Below, piece after piece: positions 1-6,001 of a stretch of 9,045 nt of DNA. The stretch is from Candidatus Methylomirabilota bacterium. GTDB lineage: Bacteria; Methylomirabilota; Methylomirabilia; Methylomirabilales; Methylomirabilaceae. The stretch's first letter is position 1. Every line of letters begins with the position of its first letter. The notes under the pieces were generated by a model that worked only from the letters and a program-made list of their open reading frames with translations, did not search any database and was not told the DNA's origin. The translations under genes were made by a program, and so were the position numbers. The stretch covers positions 1 to 9,045 of the forward strand of contig PQAQ01000244.1 of the NCBI GenBank assembly GCA_003105305.1. The letters run 5' to 3'.

Positions 1-792
1 ATGTTCGGCATGGGCGTGACGCTCACACCTGGCGATTTCACAGCCACCGTCAAACGACCTATTGTTATTACGCTCGGGGTGGCCCTGCAGTTCCTTCTGA
101 TGCCGCTGATCGGATGGTCGTTGACCCGGCTGCTCTGTCTGCCGTTACCTGTGGCGGTGGGGGTCGTCCTGGTAGGCGCGGCCCCTGGGGGGACCGCATC
201 GAACGTGATCACCTATCTGGCGAGGGGCGATGTGGCGCTCTCCATCACCCTGACCTCCATGACAACCATGCTGGCCGTGGTAATGACGCCGTTGCTCACG
301 TGGCTGTATGTCGGGCAGTTGGTGGCGGTGCCGACCGCCGACATGCTGGTCAGTATCCTCAAGATTATTCTGGTTCCGGTGTGGTGCGGTGTCTTTGTCA
401 ACACGCAATGGGGCGATAGACTTGGAGGGGTAAAGCGGGTATTTCCTTTCATTTCAATCGTCGGTATTGTCCTCATTATCGGCGTAATTGTTTCGCTGAA
501 TCAGCCGCAGCTTTCAGCGTTGGCCCTGCCCGTCATCATCACCGTGATCCTGCACAATCTCATTGGGCTCGCCGGCGGGTACATGGTATCCAAAGCGCTC
601 GGGTTTGACTCTATCATCTGCCGAACGATTGCGATCGAGGTCGGCATGCAGAATTCCGGGCTGGCCGTGGCGCTGGCCGTCAAATATTTTTCGCCGGCTA
701 CAGCGTTGCCGGGCGCCCTCTTCAGCATCTGGCACAACCTTTCTGGCGCAGCCCTGGCCAGCATCTGGTCTCGCACCGGTCGCCAGAGGTAG
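1..792 (+). CDS. Bile acid:sodium symporter family (BASS/SBF) transporter, 5'-truncated by window edge
   Basis: Inner-membrane secondary carrier that would couple Na+ entry to uptake of an organic anion; the substrate cannot be told from sequence. The 263 visible residues are strongly hydrophobic with about eight membrane stretches. The family's crossed-helix sodium site is present: Q30, GAAPGGTASN at 59-68, S81, T85, and EVGMQ at 213-217. From memory, these match the sodium ligands of the Neisseria ASBT homologue (Q77, S114, N115, S128, T132, E260, Q264) at a constant offset of 47. The fragment therefore lacks roughly 45-50 N-terminal residues, and the ATG at base 1 (MFGMG) is an internal methionine, not the start. 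The frame ends in TAG at 790-792, 19 bp from the end of the convergent lipocalin gene. No terminator with a T-run follows. Family assignment is secure; substrate unknown. Confidence 0.9.
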   Translation: MFGMGVTLTPGDFTATVKRPIVITLGVALQFLLMPLIGWSLTRLLCLPLPVAVGVVLVGAAPGGTASNVITYLARGDVALSITLTSMTTMLAVVMTPLLTWLYVGQLVAVPTADMLVSILKIILVPVWCGVFVNTQWGDRLGGVKRVFPFISIVGIVLIIGVIVSLNQPQLSALALPVIITVILHNLIGLAGGYMVSKALGFDSIICRTIAIEVGMQNSGLAVALAVKYFSPATALPGALFSIWHNLSGAALASIWSRTGRQR

Positions 793-811
793 AACGGTCG
801 TTCCGTCTCCT

Positions 812-1924
812 TCACAGCGGCTGGCGGAAGGGGGCGGCGTAGCCGGTCATCTCCAGATACCCCACGCCGGTAATCGGTCGATTATCCGCAGTCCCAGAAA
901 TGGCGACAGATCCTTCCCAATAGGTGACCAGCGTGCTGCCGCGCGTATCCAGTTCCTGATCGGGAAACGCGGCCCGCACCGACAGGTCGAGGCGTCGACT
1001 GGGGACCTGGATCCGCCACCGGATCGGATATCGACCGCCGCTCTTCGGACTCTGCCAGAATTCCTGCGGTGTCAATGAAAAGGCGTTGAGCGGCAGATGC
1101 TCGACTCGCCCGTCCGGACGGATCAGGCTGCCGCTGGAATAGGGATCGGGGCGGCCATCCGCCCGCCGGATCTGGTAGAGCATCAGTTCGGCGCCGCCGT
1201 CGAGCTGAATTGAGAACCAGTCCCACCCTGCCTGCGATTCTCCCAGTTGGCCCACGCCGAACTCGTGATCCATCCAGGTCGATCCGGTCACGGCCAGCCG
1301 CTTCCCGGCAACGATCAGCGTTCCCTCGGTCGCTATTTTGGTGAGTGAGTAGTAGTGAGACGCATGGCCGAGTCCCGCCGCCTTTTGGCTGACGCCATTA
1401 ACGCCATGGATGGCGGGCGGTTTGGTTGGAGTCAGGGTAAGGTCGATCGCATACCCCTCGGCGCTCGCGGTCAGATGGTGAGTCTTTCCATCTCCACCGG
1501 CGGCCCACGGGCCGTTCCAGACCTTGAACGCATCGGTCAAAGCGCCGGCTGAGTCCAGGGCGCCGCGGCTGCGGCGCTCCCAGTATTGGAAACGGCGATC
1601 CGCAAGGTCTGAGATCGCGAAGTGTGCCAGGTACAGGTCTCGAACGGCCCATCGGGACCGGCTGTCGCCACGCAGCGCCGGATCGACGCCGACCCGGAAA
1701 AAGGTCAGTTGATAGCCGAACCGTTGCCCGTCATTGGTGTGCAGATGTCCCGAATAGTACCACCACTCGGTCTTGAAGTCGGGATGCGAGGCATGGTCCC
1801 GCGGAAAGACGAATCGGTAGCCGGGCAGCGCCTGCCGAAAGGCCGCCTCTCCCGACGCTCCAAGACCGCTGAGCAGGAGACAGAGGAGCGCGGTTGCGCC
1901 GATCGTCACACGCCTACCCCTCAT
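812..1924 (-). CDS. Secreted lipocalin-like protein of the AttH / CrtC family, third gene of the ABC operon
   Basis: Predicted soluble periplasmic protein of 370 aa that probably binds a hydrophobic ligand and partners the ABC transporter encoded upstream. An N-terminal signal peptide is visible (MRGRR, then a hydrophobic core at about 8-22 and a small-residue cleavage zone near 23-28). No cysteine lipobox is present. Family motifs follow: HPDFKTEWWYYSGHL (47-61), GYQLTFFR (70-77), TGSTWMDHEFG (213-223), GWDWFSIQL (233-241), YWEGSVAISG (335-344) and GYLEMTGY (355-362). These mark the two-lobed lipocalin fold shared by AttH and the carotenoid 1,2-hydratase CrtC. No carotenoid genes are nearby, so an AttH-like transport role is the better inference. 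The ATG overlaps the permease stop by 11 bp. A GTG at 1909 has a better Shine-Dalgarno (GAGGGG, 7 nt away), but starting there would lose the basic residues of the signal peptide, so ATG 1924 is kept. Confidence 0.88.
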   Translation of the reverse strand: MRGRRVTIGATALLCLLLSGLGASGEAAFRQALPGYRFVFPRDHASHPDFKTEWWYYSGHLHTNDGQRFGYQLTFFRVGVDPALRGDSRSRWAVRDLYLAHFAISDLADRRFQYWERRSRGALDSAGALTDAFKVWNGPWAAGGDGKTHHLTASAEGYAIDLTLTPTKPPAIHGVNGVSQKAAGLGHASHYYSLTKIATEGTLIVAGKRLAVTGSTWMDHEFGVGQLGESQAGWDWFSIQLDGGAELMLYQIRRADGRPDPYSSGSLIRPDGRVEHLPLNAFSLTPQEFWQSPKSGGRYPIRWRIQVPSRRLDLSVRAAFPDQELDTRGSTLVTYWEGSVAISGTADNRPITGVGYLEMTGYAAPFRQPL

Positions 1925-4478
1925 ACGCCACCGCCGCAGGGATGTTCAGGCGGGCCGCCTGTCTGGCCGGCAGATAGCCGGCCAGCAACGCCGCGCCGAG
2001 CGCAATGATCGACGACTTGACGACAACCCACCAGGAGAACTGAAATTGAATGGTCCAGCCGAACGACTGTTTGTTGATGACGTGGATCAGAATCAACGAC
2101 AGCGCGATACCGGCCAGCAGACCAAGCAGTTCGGCCAGCAGACCAAGCAGTCCCGCCTCTCCCAGGATGACCCGCACGAGCTGCGCCTTCGTCGCCCCGA
2201 CCGACCGTAAGATGCCGATTTCCCGTTGCCGACTCAGGACCGAGGCCCACAAGACATTGAAGATACCGAGCACGCCGACCACAATGGCGATCAGCTCCAG
2301 GGCGCGCGCCACCGCAAAGGCATTGTCAAAGATTTCCAGGACCCGGGCTTTTAGCGCTCGATTCGAGTTGAGCGCGATCGCGCTGTCCGTGCCGGCAATT
2401 GCCAGAAGCTGTCGACGCACAGCCGCTTCATCCGCTCCCGGTTGAAGATAGATGGCCACCATGTCGGCGCCATGGTCGCCCCCCAACCGTGTCCAGAGCT
2501 TTCGATCCATCACGACCTTGCCGCCATCGGTGGAGTAGTCGTAAAAGACCCCGGTAATCGGAAGCTCGATCCGGCCTGACGGCAGCACGAACGACACCCG
2601 GTCCCCCTCAGTCAGTCCTCTGGACAACGCGAGGCTCTCCGAAATGATCACCCCGTCCTCAGCTTTGGCGCGCCGCATGACCGCAGCCGACTCTCCTTGT
2701 CTGAACAGGAGCCTGCCGTAATGCGCCACCACCTCGAAATCCCCCGTCGCGAGCAGCCCTTCATGCCCCATCAGCTCGACACGCTGACCGATGAACGGGT
2801 CTACCGCAGCAATGCCGGGGACCCGAGCGGCGCTCTCGATGAAGCTGTCCGAAAGCGTCGCATCGCTTCCTTTCACGAAGCGTGCGGCCGGCGACACGAT
2901 AAGGTCGGCCCTGATCGTCTGCTCGACCCACAACTCCACCGTCCGCCGGAAGCTGCCGATCATGAGGGTCAGCCCAACCAGCATCGCAACGGCGGTCATC
3001 ATGGCGGCAACCGCCACGGCGCTTCGTCCAACCTGCGACGATAGGGTGCCGGCGGCAAGCGTGAGCAGTGGGGCGCGTCTCCCCCTGCAGAGCAGATGAA
3101 TGCCTGTTCCGGTGAGGCGCAAGAGCCTGGGGGTGAAGCAGGCGACCCCAAAGATAAGGCAGGCTAGAGAGAGGTAACCGAAGAGGGGCGCGCCGCCGAC
3201 CGGACCCGGGCGCGTCAACAGGAATGCGGCGGCGAGCAGCAGGAGGCCGACCAGAAGAATGCGGTGGGAGCGGCGTATCCAGGTCCGTTCAAAGGAGCCG
3301 ATCTGCATCGCGTCCTTCGGCGCGATCCGGCTCGCCGCGTAGGCCGGCGCAATGGAGGCCAGCAGAGCGCCGGCGCCTCCCAACCCGAGCGCCGTCAGCA
3401 GCAGGACTGGGCCGGCCTGGATCGCGTCGACCCGAAGATAGGCATAGAGGGTTGAGACGGTCTGCGAGACGCCCCGCAGGAGCGACCGGCCAAGCAGCAG
3501 TCCGCCCCCCACGCCGAGCAGTGAGCCCAGGAGTCCCAGCGCGGTCCCTTCCGCGGCAAAGAGCGCGGCCACTGCGCCCCGCGTCAGGCCGAGCGATCGG
3601 AGGATCCCGATTTGACGCCGCCGCTCCAGGACCGACAGCGAGACCGCGTTGTAGACCAGGAACAGACTGACCAGCAGCGCGATGGCGCTCAGGGCGGTCA
3701 GATTGAGTCGAAACGCCCGGAGCATCTTCTCGACCTGACGGCCCCGCCGATCCGGCCGCTGGACAGTCAGGTGCGGCGGAAGAAGTTTCGCCAGGCGCGT
3801 TCGGATCTCATCCGGTGAAACCTGTTCACGGGTCACCAGATCGATCCGATCGAGTCGCCCAATCCTCCCGAACGCCGCCTGGGCCGCGGCAATGTCCAGA
3901 ATCGCGATATTGCCATCAAACGCCCTGGCCGGTCCCTGCGGGGCCAGCAGCCCCTTGATGCTGAACCTCTGCCGCCTCATCCCGACCAGGAGGGTGAGGT
4001 GTCCGCCTTTCCGCAACCCATGGGCCTCCGCGAACGTCGTCGTCACAAAGATCGCGTCGAGGCTGAGCAGGTCTTCGATCCCGGGCGGACGATCGCTGCC
4101 GGCCAGCCGGTATTCCCGAAACGGGTTTTCCGCGAACAGATCGACGCCCAGAAGCAGAAGCGCTTCGCCCGGCTGCTCGGCAACGGACGCTACCGTCTGC
4201 ACGATCGGTGCGGCCGCCGACACCCCGTCTATCTGTTGCACCGCTGGCAGGAGCCGTTCGTCGATGCCCGCCTCACCGCCGGTAATCTCAAGTGTGGCGC
4301 GACCGGCCACCAGATCGATAGCCTGTGTAAACGAATGCAGGACGCTCTCGTTGGTTGCCTGGATCGCGGTAAAGGCCGCGACGCCAATAGCCACGCCGGT
4401 CACGGTCACTAATACTCTGACCGGGTTCGTCCGGAGCTGGCGGAGGATGGTGAGCCGTATGACCGACCAGGTGTGCAC
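1914..4478 (-). CDS. Large ABC transporter permease with two FtsX/MacB domains (LolC/E-like, AttF+AttG-like)
   Basis: Inner-membrane permease of a MacB/LolCDE-type (type VII) ABC system, which uses cytoplasmic ATP hydrolysis to move a periplasmic or membrane-embedded substrate. From GTG 4478 it has 854 residues and about ten membrane helices: one at about 22-42, a periplasmic domain to about 260, helices near 262-282, 303-331 and 356-380, a linker pair near 406-451, another near 487-508, a second periplasmic domain, and final helices near 728-748, 771-800 and 817-837. The coupling-helix motif occurs twice: ERRRQIGILRSLG (285-297) and REIGILRSVG (752-761). It is thus two FtsX modules in one chain. 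The start is uncertain: the frame is open to GTG 4505 and ATG 4502, but those lie in the loop of a hairpin. GTG 4478 is 1 nt after the ATPase stop and gives a family-like N-terminus (MHTWSVIRLTILRQLRTNP). Helix nine carries a 21-bp tandem DNA repeat. Confidence 0.9.
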   Translation of the reverse strand: MHTWSVIRLTILRQLRTNPVRVLVTVTGVAIGVAAFTAIQATNESVLHSFTQAIDLVAGRATLEITGGEAGIDERLLPAVQQIDGVSAAAPIVQTVASVAEQPGEALLLLGVDLFAENPFREYRLAGSDRPPGIEDLLSLDAIFVTTTFAEAHGLRKGGHLTLLVGMRRQRFSIKGLLAPQGPARAFDGNIAILDIAAAQAAFGRIGRLDRIDLVTREQVSPDEIRTRLAKLLPPHLTVQRPDRRGRQVEKMLRAFRLNLTALSAIALLVSLFLVYNAVSLSVLERRRQIGILRSLGLTRGAVAALFAAEGTALGLLGSLLGVGGGLLLGRSLLRGVSQTVSTLYAYLRVDAIQAGPVLLLTALGLGGAGALLASIAPAYAASRIAPKDAMQIGSFERTWIRRSHRILLVGLLLLAAAFLLTRPGPVGGAPLFGYLSLACLIFGVACFTPRLLRLTGTGIHLLCRGRRAPLLTLAAGTLSSQVGRSAVAVAAMMTAVAMLVGLTLMIGSFRRTVELWVEQTIRADLIVSPAARFVKGSDATLSDSFIESAARVPGIAAVDPFIGQRVELMGHEGLLATGDFEVVAHYGRLLFRQGESAAVMRRAKAEDGVIISESLALSRGLTEGDRVSFVLPSGRIELPITGVFYDYSTDGGKVVMDRKLWTRLGGDHGADMVAIYLQPGADEAAVRRQLLAIAGTDSAIALNSNRALKARVLEIFDNAFAVARALELIAIVVGVLGIFNVLWASVLSRQREIGILRSVGATKAQLVRVILGEAGLLGLLAELLGLLAGIALSLILIHVINKQSFGWTIQFQFSWWVVVKSSIIALGAALLAGYLPARQAARLNIPAAVAYEG
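2111..2152 (-). repeat. 21-bp tandem repeat (two copies) inside the permease gene
   Basis: Bases 2111-2131 and 2132-2152 are identical at 20 of 21 positions, differing only in the last base. In the permease frame they encode LLGLLAE then LLGLLAG (residues 777-790), part of the ninth membrane helix. This is a perfect seven-residue period, in frame. Confidence 0.9.
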
Positions 4479-4479
4479 G

Positions 4480-5148
4480 TTAGAACTCTTCGAGCCTCCC
4501 ATCACGGAGGTGAACGACGCGACCGGCTCTTTTTACCGCCTCCGGGCTGTGGGTTGCCAGGACAATCGTCTGGCCTTGCTCCCTGTGCAACTCCTCGAGC
4601 AGATCCAGCACCGCGCCGCCCGCCACCGAATCCAGGTTCCCGGTCGGCTCGTCGGCTAGGACAACCCGCGGTCCGGCCACGATCGCCCGGGCTATCGCCA
4701 CCCGCTGCTGTTCTCCGCCGGACAGCTCATGGGGCCAGTGCTCGGCGCGACGTGTCAAACCGACCCGTTGCAGCCCACGTTCAACGCGCTGTTCGACCTC
4801 GCCGCGTCTCCGCCCGTCCAACAGCAGCGGCAGCGCGACATTCTCCTTGGCGGTGAGCGTCGGGAGCAGGTTAAAGAACTGGTAGACGATTCCGATCTGA
4901 GTCCGACGAAGCCGCGCCAGGCGTTCATCCGACAGGCAATCCAGCCGCTCCCGCTCCAGCCACACCTCACCTGAAGTCGGTCGATCGATCCCCGCCATCA
5001 GGTTCAGGAGCGTGCTCTTGCCGCAGCCGCTCGGTCCGACCAACGCAACAAACTCGCCCGGTTCGACGGCAAGCGTCACCCTATCCAGGGCCGGCACCTC
5101 GACGTGACCCAACGAGTAGATCTTGGACACCTGCTGTAACCTGATCAT
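4480..5148 (-). CDS. ABC transporter ATP-binding protein, LolD/MacB type (AttE-like), first gene of operon
   Basis: Cytoplasmic ATPase of 222 aa that should dimerise under the double-FtsX permease and drive transport. All nucleotide-binding motifs are intact: Walker A GPSGCGKST (38-46), Q-loop Q90 (VYQFFNLLPTLTA), signature LSGGEQQR (142-149), Walker B VVLADEPTGNLD (162-173) with the catalytic Glu at 167, and switch His at 200 (LATHS). The YQFFNLLPTLTA stretch and the short total length are typical of the LolD/MacB/FtsE branch. The frame extends to a TTG at 5172, but that codon lies in the predicted -10 box, upstream of the likely transcript start near 5165. The ATG at 5148, giving MIRLQQVSKIYSLG, is therefore the start, with a leader of only about 17 nt and a weak Shine-Dalgarno. 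The TAA stop is followed 1 nt later by the likely permease GTG, so translation is probably coupled. Confidence 0.95.
   Translation of the reverse strand: MIRLQQVSKIYSLGHVEVPALDRVTLAVEPGEFVALVGPSGCGKSTLLNLMAGIDRPTSGEVWLERERLDCLSDERLARLRRTQIGIVYQFFNLLPTLTAKENVALPLLLDGRRRGEVEQRVERGLQRVGLTRRAEHWPHELSGGEQQRVAIARAIVAGPRVVLADEPTGNLDSVAGGAVLDLLEELHREQGQTIVLATHSPEAVKRAGRVVHLRDGRLEEF
4495..4510 (-). promoter_or_regulatory. Hairpin enclosing the upstream start codons of the permease
   Basis: On the mRNA strand CCTCC and GGAGG form a perfect 5-bp stem with the six-base loop GTGATG, which holds the two upstream candidate start codons of the permease (4505 and 4502). The GGAGG arm is Shine-Dalgarno-like but 16 nt from GTG 4478. 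The stem lies within the 3' end of the ATPase gene. It may be chance, or it may discourage initiation at the upper starts; function is inference. Confidence 0.35.
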
Positions 5149-5171
5149 ATCTGTCCGCTCGTCCTGATCCA

Positions 5172-5200
5172 ATTATCACGTGTACTGCCCGCCGAGTCAA
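5172..5200 (-). promoter_or_regulatory. Sigma70-type promoter for the ATPase-permease-lipocalin operon
   Basis: Read on the minus strand: -35 TTGACT (5200-5195), 17-bp spacer, -10 GATAAT (5177-5172). Both hexamers match the bacterial consensus at five of six positions with ideal spacing. Transcription should begin near 5165, about 17 nt upstream of the ATPase ATG at 5148. No other convincing promoter was noticed before the end of the lipocalin gene, so the three genes are probably one transcript. Confidence 0.7.
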
Positions 5201-5244
5201 CGGGCCCGCCCCAGAGGCGTCTTGCACATAAACCTGGAATTTAT

Positions 5245-5273
5245 TTGACACGCGTAGGGACGAGGGGTATAGA
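5245..5273 (+). promoter_or_regulatory. Sigma70-type promoter for the Pal-like lipoprotein gene
   Basis: A perfect -35 TTGACA (5245-5250), 17-bp spacer and -10 TATAGA (5268-5273, five of six matches). Transcription should start near 5280, leaving a leader of about 160 nt before the ATG at 5440. Directly upstream is an AT-rich inverted repeat, ATAAA (5228-5232) and TTTAT (5240-5244), which could act as an UP element or operator. The promoter is back-to-back with the ABC operon promoter, their -35 boxes 44 bp apart. Confidence 0.75.
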
Positions 5274-5279
5274 TAACAC

Positions 5280-5439
5280 AGTTCTAGGATAGTGTGACAC
5301 GAGTGCGGTGTGTCCGTGCCCATTCGACTCGACAAACAGGTGGGCGCGCGTTGTCTGTGCGGGGTGAATGATGTGAGGCTGTGGCGGGAGCTATGGATCG
5401 CTCCGTCCCAATGAACATCTCGTGAGGAGGCAAAGGCAA
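5280..5439 (+). other. Long 5' leader of the Pal-like gene, with a ten-codon upstream ORF
   Basis: This is the non-coding part of the largest gap in the window. It contains weak inverted repeats (GACAC 5296-5300 with GTGTC 5310-5314; GACAA 5331-5335 with TTGTC 5351-5355) but nothing I recognise as a riboswitch. A short frame ATG 5393 to TGA 5423-5425 encodes [10 protein letters not shown], and its stop codon forms the first bases of the Shine-Dalgarno for the lipoprotein (TGAGGAGG, 5423-5430). Translational coupling is possible but unproven, because the upstream ATG has only a tightly spaced GGGAG as a ribosome site. Confidence 0.35.
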
Positions 5440-5985
5440 ATGGAGAAATCCTGGGGGTTCAGAAGTATTGCGACCATGGGGCTACTGTGTTCCCTTGTAC
5501 TCGTGCTCTCCGGCTGTCCAAAGCGCGCAGATCTCGGCGGTATGGAATCCGCCACTCAGTCTGAGGTAAAGGTGAAACCCCCGGTTCCGGTCCAGGAGCC
5601 TCCCGCGGCCGGCGCGCCGACTGCGCAGCAGCCGATAACGGCAGGTCAGGAATCGCCGCTCAAGGACGCCTTCTTCGATTTTGACAAATCCGCAATCCGC
5701 GATGATGCAAGGTCCAGCCTCAACGAGGATCGTCAGTGGCTGAACGCGAACCCGAAGGCGCAGGTCACGATCGAAGGCCACTGCGACGAACGGGGGACGG
5801 CGGAGTACAACCTGGCCCTGGGCGAGCGACGGGCCAAGGCTGCCAAGGACTATCTGATCGCGGCCGGCATAGCTGCAAAGCGCATCAAGACTGTAAGCTT
5901 TGGGAAAGAGCGGCCGTTCGTCATGGGTCACGACGAGTCGGCCTGGAAATGGAATCGACGGGCGCACTTCGTGGTGGGCAAGTAA
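5440..5985 (+). CDS. pal: Peptidoglycan-associated lipoprotein (Pal), OmpA-family domain
   Basis: Outer-membrane lipoprotein that grips peptidoglycan from the periplasm and, in Tol-Pal systems, helps constrict the outer membrane at division. It is 181 aa: signal peptide with lipobox LSGC (lipidated Cys at 26), a Pro/Ala/Gln-rich flexible tether at about 40-72, and an OmpA-like domain at about 76-180. The domain opens with [10 protein letters not shown] and contains [12 protein letters not shown] (113-124) and LALGERRA (125-132), with the Asp and Arg expected to bind diaminopimelate. It ends in the Pal-typical NRRAHFVV. The frame is open upstream to GTG 5422, but ATG 5440 has a strong Shine-Dalgarno (TGAGGAGG) 9 nt away, so it is the start. 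No tolQ, tolR, tolA, tolB or cpoB is in the window; the gene stands alone with its own promoter and faces a convergent antiporter gene. Confidence 0.93.
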   Translation: MEKSWGFRSIATMGLLCSLVLVLSGCPKRADLGGMESATQSEVKVKPPVPVQEPPAAGAPTAQQPITAGQESPLKDAFFDFDKSAIRDDARSSLNEDRQWLNANPKAQVTIEGHCDERGTAEYNLALGERRAKAAKDYLIAAGIAAKRIKTVSFGKERPFVMGHDESAWKWNRRAHFVVGK

Positions 5986-6001
5986 TAGCGCTGCGGCGCT
6001 A
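5986..6001. terminator. Small hairpin at the convergent Pal/antiporter junction (weak terminator candidate)
   Basis: TAGCGC (5986-5991) and GCGCTA (5996-6001) form a perfect 6-bp inverted repeat around a TGCG loop, filling the whole 13-bp gap between the two convergent stop codons and including the antiporter's TAG. The position suits a bidirectional terminator, but no T-run follows on either strand, so an intrinsic terminator is doubtful. Confidence 0.3.

Noticed and set aside
1..3. ATG at the first base as the start codon of the symporter gene
   Set aside because: The sodium-site residues align with known family members at a constant offset of about 47, so the first helix or so is missing. 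The gene starts upstream of the window.
793..811. Terminator between the symporter and the lipocalin gene
   Set aside because: Only a 4-bp inverted repeat (ACGG 794-797, CCGT 803-806) without a T-run; too weak to call.
812..1924. Calling the lipocalin a carotenoid 1,2-hydratase (CrtC)
   Set aside because: It shares the fold and motifs with CrtC, but no carotenoid genes are present. The signal peptide and the ABC operon fit AttH-like proteins better.
3892..4659. 255-residue plus-strand open frame antisense to the permease
   Set aside because: It is rich in Ser, Arg and Pro with no domain sense, and lies wholly opposite the real permease and ATPase genes; a shadow of GC-rich coding DNA.
1914..5148. 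Macrolide exporter MacB or lipoprotein exporter LolCDE proper
   Set aside because: MacB has ATPase and permease fused in one chain and pairs with MacA. LolC/LolE are about 400 residues each and have no lipocalin partner gene. The lipocalin and double-length permease point to the Att-type group.
5201..5208. CGGGCCCG palindrome upstream of the ABC operon promoter as an operator
   Set aside because: An 8-bp GC palindrome is expected by chance in DNA of this composition, and no second copy was seen.
5310..5414. 34-codon GTG-started frame in the pal leader
   Set aside because: No ribosome site, poor composition, and it begins inside a GT-rich stretch; no evidence that it is translated.
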